Shown in pieces: positions 1 through 8,602 of a stretch of 64,000 nucleotides of DNA. Numbering within the stretch: the first letter of the stretch is position 1; every line of letters begins with the position of its first letter. A program made the position numbers and the translations under genes. Origin of the DNA: Prevotella sp. ne3005 (GTDB taxonomy: Bacteria; Bacteroidota; Bacteroidia; Bacteroidales; Bacteroidaceae); the NCBI RefSeq assembly GCF_900110085.1, contig NZ_FOCK01000003.1, positions 310,001 through 374,000 on the forward strand, given 5' to 3'. The notes under the pieces were generated by a model that did no database searches, was not told the origin of the DNA, and worked only from the letters and a program-made list of their open reading frames with translations.

Positions 1-1
1 T

Positions 2-388
2 GAGAGTCGAGAAGACGAAGAAGGCCATATCCAACGAGACGACTATCTATATATGAACGGAGGCGCCATCTTCAACTTTACCCTCAATGCTGTCCCCGCC
101 ATGATGAACGGCATTTTGGAACGAAACAGCATTGAAGAGGCAGAGGTAGACTATTACGTCTTGCATCAAGCTAACAAATTTATGCTCAATACTCTCAGGA
201 AGGTGTGCGGCATTGAAAAGGAAAAGTTCTATATCAACCTCGATAACGTAGGCAATACTGTCTCTTCAACGATTCTTATCGGTCTAAAAGACTGTCTTGA
301 ACGGCAGATAATAAAACTAAATGATACAGTAATGATTGCAGGCTTTGGCGTTGGCCTCAGTTGGGGAGGAACCATATTAAGGTTTTAA
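2..388 (+). CDS. 3-oxoacyl-ACP synthase III family protein, C-terminal part
   Basis: The reading frame is open to the left edge, so only the last 128 residues are present. The piece is the C-terminal thiolase-fold half of a ketoacyl-ACP synthase III (FabH-like) enzyme, which condenses an acyl-CoA with malonyl-ACP. The family's catalytic His (in LHQANK) and Asn (in NVGNT) are visible, and the protein ends in the typical G-F-G-V-G-L-S-W segment. It is clearly paralogous to the complete enzyme at 1705-2769 (shared HQxNKFMLN and AGFGVGL segments). The catalytic Cys would lie outside the window. Its 3' end overlaps the convergent acyltransferase gene by 12 bases. The family call is firm; substrate and role in glycan acylation are inferred from the neighbours. 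Confidence 0.85.
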   Translation, partial: ESREDEEGHIQRDDYLYMNGGAIFNFTLNAVPAMMNGILERNSIEEAEVDYYVLHQANKFMLNTLRKVCGIEKEKFYINLDNVGNTVSSTILIGLKDCLERQIIKLNDTVMIAGFGVGLSWGGTILRF

Positions 389-1342
389 CACCCTGAACCT
401 AGAAAGGAACAACATGAGGGCTGTGACAGCAACAGCATATACAAGCAATACAAAATCACTTTTGGGTATCAGGCCACTGGCAGTAGCCGGCTCTAGAATT
501 CCTCGTGTAACTAACGGATGCCAAATATAGATAAACATGGTCCTCTTCCCCCATTTCGCATATGTCGTATTTGCAGAAACTACACGCATGACCAATAAAC
601 CTACAAGAAGAGTTGACGGCAAAAAGAGGCACCTACCCCAAAAACGGTTTAATGTCTCTGACGAACTCTCTGCCCAATAAGGTATCGAGCCATAAAAAAC
701 ATAAGAGTAAGAGTCCTGCAATACAAAGAAAAATAAACAGAACACAACAAATAAGACACTGACAGCTACCAGGAAAGGGATTCTGTCAACGTACTTTTTA
801 AAATCTATATCTGCCGTATAATAGCCCAACATAAAGAAAGGCAGATGCGTCAGCGTACGTTGCAGAGAAAAAGGCTCCCCGACATTGATGAAACCGGCCA
901 ACAAACTAATGGCGAAACATGCAAAAACCACCAAACTGCGTTGTGCCAGCAAACGATTAGGACAAGTATAAATCATTAGCCTCCAAAAGGCTAAGGATAA
1001 TAAATACCAAAGGTGGTAGTTGGGGATGATGAGCTGTTCCAAGCTCAACTGTTCAAAAAGTAAGACATACAAAATCTGGAAAACAAGCAACAACTTTAAA
1101 AAACGCCAAATAGAACGCAAGTATCGCTTCCTGTCGTGAATCTGTGAAAATCGTCCAGATACGAAAACAAATAAAGGCATATGAAACAGGTAGATGAAAT
1201 TAAACATAGCTACCTTATAACTACTCGTATCTGCTAAAGTCACAATATGGCCATATACCACTAAAAAGATTAGGGCGAACTTCAGAGCGTCCCAGAAAGG
1301 GTCGCGCTTAACCCCTGCAGATACATTTTGTATACCTATCAT
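377..1342 (-). CDS. acyltransferase family 3 membrane protein
   Basis: A 321-residue polytopic inner-membrane protein of the acyltransferase-3 family, whose members move acetyl or other acyl groups onto surface sugars. The N-terminal region carries the family's first segment with WDALKF followed by the VVYGH motif, whose His is the conserved catalytic candidate, and FHMPLFVFVSG follows in the next helix. About ten hydrophobic segments run to the C terminus. I chose the ATG at 1342; a TTG twelve bases upstream is also in frame but lies closer to the promoter element at 1368-1375. The gene is convergent with the KAS III fragment and divergent from the ACP gene, so it is transcribed alone within the glycan region. 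Fucose-4-O-acetylase-like annotation would also fit; the sugar acceptor is unknown. Confidence 0.85.
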   Translation of the reverse strand: MIGIQNVSAGVKRDPFWDALKFALIFLVVYGHIVTLADTSSYKVAMFNFIYLFHMPLFVFVSGRFSQIHDRKRYLRSIWRFLKLLLVFQILYVLLFEQLSLEQLIIPNYHLWYLLSLAFWRLMIYTCPNRLLAQRSLVVFACFAISLLAGFINVGEPFSLQRTLTHLPFFMLGYYTADIDFKKYVDRIPFLVAVSVLFVVFCLFFFVLQDSYSYVFYGSIPYWAESSSETLNRFWGRCLFLPSTLLVGLLVMRVVSANTTYAKWGKRTMFIYIWHPLVTRGILEPATASGLIPKSDFVLLVYAVAVTALMLFLSRFRVLKP

Positions 1343-1367
1343 TTTTGAATTCAACTTTTCTAATGTG

Positions 1368-1375
1368 CAAAGTTA
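1368..1375 (-). promoter_or_regulatory. Bacteroidetes -7 element for the acyltransferase gene
   Basis: On the minus strand this reads TAACTTTG, a match to the TAnnTTTG consensus. It lies about 25 bases upstream of the ATG at 1342. Confidence 0.6.
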
Positions 1376-1438
1376 CATATTTTTAAGGGAATATGGAAGA
1401 AAATCATAGGAAATATATAATATACCAAAAAAAAATTG

Positions 1439-1446
1439 TACCTTTG
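1439..1446 (+). promoter_or_regulatory. Bacteroidetes -7 element for the acyl-carrier operon
   Basis: TACCTTTG matches TAnnTTTG and lies 31 bases before the ACP start codon at 1478. It is the only such element seen ahead of the run of plus-strand genes to 6027, which are otherwise closely packed, so it probably drives the whole operon. Confidence 0.65.
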
Positions 1447-1477
1447 CAGCGTGAAAAAGAAGGGTAATATTTTGAAT

Positions 1478-1708
1478 ATGAAAAAAAGAATTGTGGATAT
1501 TCTGAGCGACCTCAGACCGGAGTTTGATTTCAACGAAAACGTCAACTTCATTGAAGAAGGGATGCTGGATTCTTTTGATATAGTATCACTGGTTGACGAA
1601 CTTGAAAGCCAGTTTAACATCAAGATTAACGGTATTGATGTCATTGCAGAGAACTTTTCCTCCCTTGACAAGATTGAAGCTCTAATCAAGAAAAGTGAGA
1701 CAGCATGA
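1478..1708 (+). CDS. acyl carrier protein
   Basis: A 76-residue acidic protein with the acyl carrier fold. Ser32, in the segment GMLDSFDIVSL, is the expected phosphopantetheine attachment site. It would carry the growing acyl chain for the neighbouring KAS III. The ATG at 1478 is preferred; a longer frame upstream runs through the promoter element. The stop overlaps the start of the KAS III gene in an ATGA, which suggests translational coupling. It is distinct from the second ACP at 2772. Dedicated carriers like this differ from the housekeeping AcpP, which normally sits by fabF; D-alanine or aminoacyl carrier proteins are alternative readings, but the flanking KAS III makes a fatty-acyl or polyketide-like carrier more likely. 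Confidence 0.85.
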   Translation: MKKRIVDILSDLRPEFDFNENVNFIEEGMLDSFDIVSLVDELESQFNIKINGIDVIAENFSSLDKIEALIKKSETA

Positions 1709-2769
1709 ACTTGAGTTTTAAAAACAAGCACATCACAGGTATCCTGACTATCCTCCCAAAACGCGTGGTTACTTTTGAAGAGGAAATGAAGAACTATAAT
1801 TTCCCTGAGAAGAAGTCGCTGCGACTTAAAAAAATCATGGGATATAACACTCACCGTATAGCAGCTGAGGGACAGTGCTCGTCTGACTTCTGCATTTATG
1901 GACTGCAACACCTGTTCGATCATGGAATGCTCCACAAAGATGATATTGACGCCTTACTATTTGTCTCACAGTCACCCGACTATTTCATGCCTCCCACCAG
2001 CAACTTGATCCAAGGTCATTTCAACATGAAGCATGATATGATTTGTATGGATATCAATCAGGGGTGTGCAGGCTTTGAAATCGGACTGATGCAGGCTTTC
2101 ATGCTTTTGGAGCAAAACTCTGTCAACAAGGTGGTATTATTGAATGCTGATGTGCTCAGTTCAAAAGTATCCACACACGACAGAAACAGCAAGCCCCTCG
2201 TTGGCGATGCCGCCTCGATCACAATCGTGGAAAAAACATCCGAGGAAAATGAAATCTTTTTCTCTGCCAAGATGGACGGAACAGGCGCAAAAGCCCTCAT
2301 GATTCCTGCTGGCGGATTCCGTATGCCATGTTCTGAAGAAACCGCTATTGAGCATGAGGACGAAGCAGGTAATTTCAGATCTCTGAACAACCTGGTGATG
2401 CAGGGCGATGATGTATTCAATTTCGTGCAGCGTGAGGTTCCTCCCATGATTCACGACCTGCTGAAGCAAGCGAAACTGACGGTAGAAGACATTGACTGGT
2501 TCATGTTCCACCAGCCCAACAAATTCATGCTCAACAAACTTGCCGATGCCATTGGGGTTCCTTACGATAAGATGCCCAGCAATATTGTCGAGAACTTTGG
2601 AAATGCCAGTGGAGTGACCGTTCCAACTTGCATCTCATATAATCTTGGAGAGAGACTGGAGCACGAATCCTTTAAAATGTGCCTGGCCGGCTTTGGTGTT
2701 GGTCTTACATGGTCATCCATCATTATGGAAATAGGCCATTTGAAGTTTAATAGAATAATTGAGTTTTAA
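1705..2769 (+). CDS. 3-oxoacyl-ACP synthase III family protein
   Basis: A complete 354-residue KAS III enzyme. The catalytic triad is present: Cys121 in NQGCAG, His269 in FHQPNK and Asn300 in FGNAS. It should perform a decarboxylative condensation between an acyl donor and a malonyl group on a carrier protein. The gene overlaps the upstream ACP by four bases and is followed two bases later by another ACP gene, so enzyme and carriers are made together. It is a paralog of the partial enzyme at the left edge. Housekeeping FabH would be expected beside plsX or rpmF; the position here, in a glycan region, argues for a specialised acyl group. The chain made is not predictable from sequence. Confidence 0.88.
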   Translation: MNLSFKNKHITGILTILPKRVVTFEEEMKNYNFPEKKSLRLKKIMGYNTHRIAAEGQCSSDFCIYGLQHLFDHGMLHKDDIDALLFVSQSPDYFMPPTSNLIQGHFNMKHDMICMDINQGCAGFEIGLMQAFMLLEQNSVNKVVLLNADVLSSKVSTHDRNSKPLVGDAASITIVEKTSEENEIFFSAKMDGTGAKALMIPAGGFRMPCSEETAIEHEDEAGNFRSLNNLVMQGDDVFNFVQREVPPMIHDLLKQAKLTVEDIDWFMFHQPNKFMLNKLADAIGVPYDKMPSNIVENFGNASGVTVPTCISYNLGERLEHESFKMCLAGFGVGLTWSSIIMEIGHLKFNRIIEF

Positions 2770-2771
2770 AT

Positions 2772-2981
2772 ATGGAAGAATTAAAGAAGAAGCTGGAAGA
2801 TATCTTGGATGTAGAAACGGTTAACGACGAAGATGTCCTGGAAGAATTCGACTATTGGGATTCACTGGCCATCCTTTCCATCATCTCCATGGCATCAGAA
2901 AGCTATAAGAAGACCTTCAAGGCTGCAGACATCAGGGAATGTAAGACAATTGGCGATCTGTGTAAGCTTATCCTGAATTAA
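2772..2981 (+). CDS. acyl carrier protein (second copy)
   Basis: A 69-residue, very acidic small protein with the carrier-protein motif: Ser31 in the segment DYWDSLAIL is the likely phosphopantetheine site, although the residue before Asp is Trp rather than the usual Leu. It differs strongly in sequence from the ACP at 1478, so this is not a recent duplication. It starts two bases after KAS III and ends seven bases before the SDR gene. The two carriers may serve different steps, for example loading and extension, or one may hand the finished acyl group to the transferase. Confidence 0.8.
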   Translation: MEELKKKLEDILDVETVNDEDVLEEFDYWDSLAILSIISMASESYKKTFKAADIRECKTIGDLCKLILN

Positions 2982-2988
2982 TAGACGA

Positions 2989-3720
2989 ATGGATACATAT
3001 ACCATCATCACGGGAGCCACTTCTGGCATTGGGCTCGACTTGTCAAAAAGACTCGCAAAGGAGAGAAATGTTATTCTGGTTGGACGAAACCAGGAGAAGC
3101 TCGACTTTGCGATATCACAAGTTGGTGACAAGCACCACGTGCTTGGTTTTGCTTGCGACTTAGATTCTGACAGAAAAGCCATTGCCACACAGCTCTCAGA
3201 GTTCATCCTCACTAATAGCATACAGATAGATTCCTTTGTGCATTGTGCAGGAACCAGCAAGGTGATGGCAATCCGTCAGGCTGTCACAGAATCCGTAGAC
3301 ACCATTTTCAATGTCAATATCCTTTCTGCCATAGAATTTATCAAGCTCCTGCTGAAGAAGGAAAACAAGGGAGCACTCAGAAACATTCTCCTGATATCCT
3401 CACTTGCATCCGTCAGAGGCGAAAAGGGGAATTCTATCTATGCTGCCTCAAAAGGGGCACTCAATTCATTAGCAGTCACCCTTGCAAAGGAACTGGCACC
3501 CAAGGTTCGAGTCAACAGTATTTCGCCCGGTACAGTAGAAACGCCCATGACTCAAGACTTCATAGCGACTGAGGCTGGAGAAAAACACCTGAAAGACTAC
3601 CCTCTTGGTGTAGGTCATTGCGAAGATATCACCAATCTGGCATGTTTCCTACTATCAGACTCCTCGAGGTGGATTACAGGACAGAATATCATCATTGACG
3701 GAGGCCGCTCTACGCTTTAA
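2989..3720 (+). CDS. SDR family oxidoreductase, FabG-like
   Basis: A 243-residue classical short-chain dehydrogenase. The nucleotide-binding motif TGATSGIG is at residues 8-15, the catalytic Ser lies at 137-138, and Tyr151 and Lys155 form the YxxxK signature. The C-terminal WITGQ and DGG segments are typical of 3-oxoacyl-ACP reductases. With a KAS III and two ACPs directly upstream, reduction of a 3-oxoacyl-ACP to a 3-hydroxyacyl-ACP is the natural reading. The usual NNAG motif is replaced by HCAG. A sugar-directed SDR cannot be excluded by sequence alone. Confidence 0.85.
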   Translation: MDTYTIITGATSGIGLDLSKRLAKERNVILVGRNQEKLDFAISQVGDKHHVLGFACDLDSDRKAIATQLSEFILTNSIQIDSFVHCAGTSKVMAIRQAVTESVDTIFNVNILSAIEFIKLLLKKENKGALRNILLISSLASVRGEKGNSIYAASKGALNSLAVTLAKELAPKVRVNSISPGTVETPMTQDFIATEAGEKHLKDYPLGVGHCEDITNLACFLLSDSSRWITGQNIIIDGGRSTL

Positions 3721-3731
3721 TTATAAAGAAT

Positions 3732-4508
3732 ATGGCTGAATATATTAGTTACCAAAAGCTCCCCTCTATCCTGAAGATAGAAAAAGGCGATGTCATCCTT
3801 CTAACTTCAGATATTACTGACTTGTTCCTGCAATGCCAGGAGAATGGTGAGATTCTGGATGTGAACATCTTATTAGACAATTTCCAAGAAGCTATCGGAG
3901 AGGAGGGAACCCTTCTCATTCCCACCTATAACTGGGGATTCTGTCAGGGAAAGGCCTTTGACTATAAAAAGACTCCCAGCAAGACAGGGGCCATTGGCAA
4001 TGCAGCCCTAAGAAGGAAAGACTTTACCCGTACTAAACACCCGATTTACTCCTTTGCAGTATGGGGAAAGGATGCCGTAAAGCTTGCTGAAATGGACAAC
4101 ATCGAGTCGTTTGGCCCCGACTCTCCTTTTGCCTATCTCGAGCAGGTCGATGCCAAGAATGTGTTCATTGGTGCGTCGCTTAGGAATAGCTTTACCTATA
4201 TTCATTATATTGAGCAAAAGTTGAAGGCGCCATACCGTTTTTCCAAGGTTTTCAGGAGTCACTATATAGACCAAGACAAGGTGGACACTGTCAGGGACTA
4301 TTCTATGTATGTCAGGGATCTGGATTTGGACGTAGTATGCGCCCCGAATCCATTTGTCGACATATTATATGCGAACCAAGTAGTACAGCATGGTCTCATC
4401 AATGGTGTTCCCTACGAGGTCATCAGATTCAGTGAAGTTACGCCCTATATTCAAAACGACATTTTATACAACAGAAGCAAAAACCTTTGCAAATATAAAG
4501 GACAATAA
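3732..4508 (+). CDS. AAC(3)-family acyltransferase
   Basis: A 258-residue protein of the aminoglycoside N3-acetyltransferase family (antibiotic_NAT fold). Family residues are visible: KHP with His103, SPF at 131-133, and a T-x-x-H-x-x-E pattern at 155-161. True AAC(3) enzymes acetylate aminoglycosides with acetyl-CoA, but many homologs sit in polysaccharide loci and acylate amino sugars. Its place right after a KAS III, ACP and ketoacyl reductase set suggests that it transfers the acyl group made by those genes onto an amino sugar. Antibiotic resistance is not supported by the context. Confidence 0.8.
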   Translation: MAEYISYQKLPSILKIEKGDVILLTSDITDLFLQCQENGEILDVNILLDNFQEAIGEEGTLLIPTYNWGFCQGKAFDYKKTPSKTGAIGNAALRRKDFTRTKHPIYSFAVWGKDAVKLAEMDNIESFGPDSPFAYLEQVDAKNVFIGASLRNSFTYIHYIEQKLKAPYRFSKVFRSHYIDQDKVDTVRDYSMYVRDLDLDVVCAPNPFVDILYANQVVQHGLINGVPYEVIRFSEVTPYIQNDILYNRSKNLCKYKGQ

Positions 4509-4521
4509 TACAAAGGATTAT

Positions 4522-6027
4522 ATGAGTAGAAAACTATATTATAGTTCATGTTCTATCGCAGCACCTCACATCGGCGTCATTATAGATGATTTGCTCGCAG
4601 CCAAGCAAGAGGGGCATGAAGTGTATTGGTCTTTTTGCCACAATGCACTCTCGTCATGCTTTATGAACCTCGACTCGCACAACAGTATCTGCAAGTTCTG
4701 CCATCGTATGTACAAGGAATATCAGAAGGTTTACGGATCAGGCATTCATATGCTGCCCATTAATGGCGATGATGTCAAAAAGCAAGAACGCACATTTGAT
4801 TTCCATAGCGTTGAAGAACTGAAAAATTTTGTTTATCGCCATGTTGAGGTAGGAAACTCTATCCTATCACTATACTATACCGTCACACGCGATTTAGATA
4901 TGGAGAAATTCAATCAATTCCATGAATTTGCATTTCCCCTTGTCACAGAAATATGCAATCTTACTGATTATATGTATCAGTTTGTAGAAGAGATTAAGCC
5001 TGATGAGATTATTGTACATAACGGACGGCTGTACGAGAACCGCTTCCTTTATGACATTGCAAAAGTCAAGAATATCCATTTTAAATCCGTGGAAACCGTG
5101 GGAGGACATGGTGAGCCTTATGCTAAGATGAGCTATCATGAGGTTCTCCCCCAGAATCTTAAAAACTGGACTCATCTGGTTAAGACAACATGGGAAAACT
5201 CCCCCTTGCCTCTTGAGGAGAAAGTCCGGATTGGATCTTCCTTTTATGAGCGTCGTAGGAGAGGCGAGCTTGTCGTTGACGTGAAAGTCTATGTCTCAAA
5301 CCAGAAGAAAGGACTTCTCCCTGAAGATTTCGATCCTAGCCAAAGGAATATTGCCATATATACGTCATCACAAGATGAGATTGTCGCCTTAGGAAGTGAC
5401 TGGAATTACGACCAGCTATTCCCAAGTCAAAGCGATGCTATCGCTTATATCTTAAAACACTCCACAGATAAAAGAATTCATTTCTACATACGCATTCACC
5501 CCAATCTGAAAGGTATCAACTACAAAGATCATCTCGACCTCTACCAATATGACCAATACCCCAATGTCACTGTCATCCCCCCAGAGAGCAAGGTAAGCAG
5601 TTACGATCTTATGGATGCCTGTGAGAAAATCATTACGTTTGGCTCTTCTGTGGGAATGGAAGCTGTTTATTGGGGCAAACCTTCCGTGTTAATCGGCCAT
5701 AGTGGCTATGAGGCCATGGACATTGCCTACCACGTTAAGAAATTAGAAGACGTCATGCCCACTGTTGAAGGGAATTTGATCCCGAAAGATAGGATTGGGG
5801 CCATTAAATATGGTTATTTTCTCTTAGATAGGGAATTTAAGGTAGATCGGACTCTGACAGATATTGGTGTTAAGGTCAAACGATACAGATGGGAGTTTAT
5901 TTATACCTCATATTTGAAAATCAAGAATTCGCAGACCCTATATCAGTTGGCGCATTTCTGGTATTACATCATACTACCGAAATTCAAGAAGCCAAAGCAT
6001 CCCTTCCCCTGGAATTATAACGTGTAG
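4522..6027 (+). CDS. capsule-type glycosyltransferase family protein
   Basis: A 501-residue protein whose C-terminal half resembles GT-B capsule biosynthesis proteins: a segment with RIHPN, then ITFGSSVGMEAVYWGKP near residues 375-395, the usual nucleotide-sugar-binding region of Kdo-transferase or capsule-synthesis-like enzymes. The N-terminal part carries four cysteines (39, 46, 57, 60), the last two as CKFC, a possible metal site. The ATG at 4522 is chosen because a longer frame would overlap the AAC(3)-like gene by over 100 bases; the true spacing is 13 bases. It is the last gene of the operon and is followed by a strong palindrome. The sugar transferred is unknown. Confidence 0.7.
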   Translation: MSRKLYYSSCSIAAPHIGVIIDDLLAAKQEGHEVYWSFCHNALSSCFMNLDSHNSICKFCHRMYKEYQKVYGSGIHMLPINGDDVKKQERTFDFHSVEELKNFVYRHVEVGNSILSLYYTVTRDLDMEKFNQFHEFAFPLVTEICNLTDYMYQFVEEIKPDEIIVHNGRLYENRFLYDIAKVKNIHFKSVETVGGHGEPYAKMSYHEVLPQNLKNWTHLVKTTWENSPLPLEEKVRIGSSFYERRRRGELVVDVKVYVSNQKKGLLPEDFDPSQRNIAIYTSSQDEIVALGSDWNYDQLFPSQSDAIAYILKHSTDKRIHFYIRIHPNLKGINYKDHLDLYQYDQYPNVTVIPPESKVSSYDLMDACEKIITFGSSVGMEAVYWGKPSVLIGHSGYEAMDIAYHVKKLEDVMPTVEGNLIPKDRIGAIKYGYFLLDREFKVDRTLTDIGVKVKRYRWEFIYTSYLKIKNSQTLYQLAHFWYYIILPKFKKPKHPFPWNYNV

Positions 6028-6032
6028 ACATA

Positions 6033-6064
6033 ATAATCCCCCGCTCAGCTGAGCAGGGGATTAT
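6033..6064. terminator. palindromic bidirectional terminator candidate
   Basis: A 32-base palindrome with one mismatched pair: arms ATAATCCCC and GGGGATTAT outside, GCTCAG and CTGAGC inside, with almost no loop. It lies between the convergent glycosyltransferase and pnp genes. There is no long T run, so termination is inferred from position and symmetry. Confidence 0.6.
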
Positions 6065-6084
6065 CTATTGATTGGCGTTCTTCT

Positions 6085-8424
6085 TTAGAAGTCCATATTA
6101 TCTAAAGAGTCGCTGAAGTCCTTTGGTTCATTGTTCTCCTTCGGAGCATCCTGCTGCTCGGAACGCTGATGATGCTCAGGACGATCACGGCGGTCACGGC
6201 GGTCACCACGATCCGGACGACGCTCACGACGCTCACCACGTTCACCACGCTCGGGGCGCTCACGACGACGTTGCTGAGGCTCCACATAATCGGCTGGCTT
6301 CTCAATCAGCACACGATGAGAGAGCTTATACTTACCTGTCTTCGGATCAATCTCAAGGAGCTTCACCTTGATCTTGTCACCTTCCTTGATACCAGCCTCC
6401 TCGACAGTCTCAAGGCGCTTCCAGTCAATCTCGGAAATATGGAGCAGACCATCCTTACCAGGCATAATCTCAACGAAGCAACCGTAAGGCATGATGCTGC
6501 GGACAGTACCCTCATAGACCTCGCCCACCTCGGGGATGGCCACGATAGCCTTGATCTTGGCAATAGCCGCATCGATGCTCTCCTTATTAGGAGCAGATAC
6601 CTGAACCTTGCCCACACCGTCGGTCTCATCGATGGTAATGGTAGCACCAGTATCCTCCTGCATCTGCTGGATAATCTTTCCGCCCGGGCCAATCACAGCA
6701 CCAATAAACTCCTTAGGTATATCAAATGCCACAATACGGGGTACCTGAGGCTTCATCTCTGCACGAGGCTCAGCAATCGTATCGGTGAGACACTTCAGGA
6801 TGTGCTCACGACCAGCCTTAGCCTGCATCAGAGCCTTCTCCAGAATGTCAAATGACAGGCCGTCGCACTTGATATCCATCTGTGTGGCTGTCAGACCATC
6901 CTTTGTACCTGTGGTCTTGAAGTCCATATCACCCAAGTGGTCCTCATCGCCGAGGATATCGCTCAATACAGCGTACTTATCTTCTCCAGGATTCTTGATC
7001 AGACCCATGGCGATACCTGAAACAGGCTTCTTCATGGGAACACCAGCATCCATCAGGGCGAGAGTACCTGCACAAACGGTAGCCATAGATGAAGAACCGT
7101 TAGACTCGAGGATCTGAGACACCAGGCGAACGGTGTAAGGGAAGTCCTCAGGAATCTGACCCTTCAGACCACGCCATGCAAGGTGTCCGTGACCAATCTC
7201 ACGACGGCCTACACCGCGCTGGGCTTTGGCCTCACCAGTACAGAACGGAGGGAAGTTATAGTGCAACAGGAAACGCTGATAGCCGTGCTCCAGCACGTCG
7301 TCAACGAGTTTCTCATCAAGTTTAGTACCGAGGGTACAGGTAGAAAGAGACTGAGTCTCACCACGGGTAAAGATTGAGCTTCCGTGAGGCATTGGCAGAG
7401 GCGAAACCTCGCACCAGATAGGACGGATCTCATCTGTCTTACGACCATCGAGACGGATACCCTCATCGAGGATACAACGGCGCATTGCGTCGCGCTCCAC
7501 ATCGTGGTAGTAACGCTCCATCATTGCGTACTTCTCTTCCAACTCATCCTCTGTGAGATCAGCGTGCTCAGAAGCATATTTCTCCTTGAAGTCGGCAAGG
7601 ATCTTCTCGAAGGCCTCGGCACGAGCCTGCTTCTCGAGCGCCTGCTTGGTGATATCGTAGGCGGGCTGGTAGAGCTCCTTGTTCATCTGCTCACGCAACT
7701 CCTCATCGTTCACCTCATGATCGTACTCGCGCTTCACATCCTTACCCAACTCCTTAGAGAGCTCAGCCTGGAGTTCGCACATCGGTTTGATGGCAGCCAT
7801 AGCAGCCTTGAGGGCACCAATCATATCCTGTTCTGACACCTCTTTCATCTCACCTTCCACCATCATGATGTTCTCAGCAGAAGCACCAACCATGATATCC
7901 ATGTCGGCCTCCTTCATCTGCTCGAAGGTAGGATCAATCACATACTCACCGTTGATACGGGCTACACGCACCTCACTGATGGGGCACTCGAAGGGGATGT
8001 CTGAGCAAGCCAGAGCAGCAGAGGCAGCAAAACCAGCCAGAGCATCGGGCTGATCCACACCATCTGCAGAGAGCAGCATCACATTCACGAATACCTCAGC
8101 GTGATAGTTTGACGGGAAGAGCGGGCGGAGCACACGGTCCACCAGTCGTGATGTCAGGATTTCGTTGTCGCTGGCTTTGCCTTCGCGCTTGGTAAATCCG
8201 CCGGGGAAACGACCGGCTGCACTGTACTGTTCACGATAATCTACCTGCAAAGGCATGAAATCTGTTCCGGGAACTGCATCTTTTGCGGCACAAACAGTGG
8301 CGAGAAGTACGGTATTGTTCATGCGGAGCATGACGGCACCATCGGTCTGTTTTGCCACTTTCCCGGTTTCAATGGTGATGGTACGTCCATCAGCCAATTG
8401 AAGGGTCTTTGTAATTACGTTCAT
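6085..8424 (-). CDS. pnp: polynucleotide phosphorylase
   Basis: A 779-residue PNPase, the phosphorolytic 3'-to-5' exoribonuclease. Two RNase PH domains are followed by a KH domain with [11 protein letters not shown] and an S1 domain with [19 protein letters not shown]. The protein then ends in a tail of about 80 residues very rich in Arg, Glu and Asp with repeated ER, GER and RDRR units, finishing in an acidic NMDF. The ATG at 8424 is used: longer frames would run through the promoter element at 8494-8501. The gene stands alone on the minus strand, converging on the glycan operon. The family assignment is certain; the arginine-rich tail is an extension beyond the usual core and may add RNA or partner binding. 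Confidence 0.97.
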   Translation of the reverse strand: MNVITKTLQLADGRTITIETGKVAKQTDGAVMLRMNNTVLLATVCAAKDAVPGTDFMPLQVDYREQYSAAGRFPGGFTKREGKASDNEILTSRLVDRVLRPLFPSNYHAEVFVNVMLLSADGVDQPDALAGFAASAALACSDIPFECPISEVRVARINGEYVIDPTFEQMKEADMDIMVGASAENIMMVEGEMKEVSEQDMIGALKAAMAAIKPMCELQAELSKELGKDVKREYDHEVNDEELREQMNKELYQPAYDITKQALEKQARAEAFEKILADFKEKYASEHADLTEDELEEKYAMMERYYHDVERDAMRRCILDEGIRLDGRKTDEIRPIWCEVSPLPMPHGSSIFTRGETQSLSTCTLGTKLDEKLVDDVLEHGYQRFLLHYNFPPFCTGEAKAQRGVGRREIGHGHLAWRGLKGQIPEDFPYTVRLVSQILESNGSSSMATVCAGTLALMDAGVPMKKPVSGIAMGLIKNPGEDKYAVLSDILGDEDHLGDMDFKTTGTKDGLTATQMDIKCDGLSFDILEKALMQAKAGREHILKCLTDTIAEPRAEMKPQVPRIVAFDIPKEFIGAVIGPGGKIIQQMQEDTGATITIDETDGVGKVQVSAPNKESIDAAIAKIKAIVAIPEVGEVYEGTVRSIMPYGCFVEIMPGKDGLLHISEIDWKRLETVEEAGIKEGDKIKVKLLEIDPKTGKYKLSHRVLIEKPADYVEPQQRRRERPERGERGERRERRPDRGDRRDRRDRPEHHQRSEQQDAPKENNEPKDFSDSLDNMDF

Positions 8425-8493
8425 CTTTTGTTTAAAACATCTAAAAATAAAAACTCGATGCGACATAAGCGCTGTCTCATCGCAAAATCGGCG

Positions 8494-8501
8494 CAAAGTT
8501 A
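8494..8501 (-). promoter_or_regulatory. Bacteroidetes -7 element for pnp
   Basis: Reads TAACTTTG on the minus strand, giving a leader of roughly 60 bases before the pnp ATG at 8424. Confidence 0.6.
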
Positions 8502-8564
8502 CACATTATTATATTAATAAACGAAGAAAACATGATTATTTTTCGTTTTTTATGAAAAATGTAC

Positions 8565-8572
8565 TACCTTTG
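8565..8572 (+). promoter_or_regulatory. Bacteroidetes -7 element for the thioredoxin-fold lipoprotein gene
   Basis: TACCTTTG, 30 bases before the ATG at 8603; divergent from the pnp promoter about 65 bases away. Confidence 0.65.
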
Positions 8573-8602
8573 CACCCACAAAACGAAAAAAGGTCATAAA
8601 CA

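Noticed and set aside
3732..4508. aminoglycoside resistance gene
   Set aside because: The fold matches AAC(3), but the context is an acyl-carrier and glycosyltransferase operon without mobile elements.
6150..6280. apparent tandem repeat in DNA near the end of pnp
   Set aside because: It encodes the Arg/Glu-rich PNPase tail; repetition follows from few codons being used for Arg, Glu and Gly.
8425..8496. longer N terminus for PNPase
   Set aside because: The extra codons run into the promoter element and do not match the PNPase family start.
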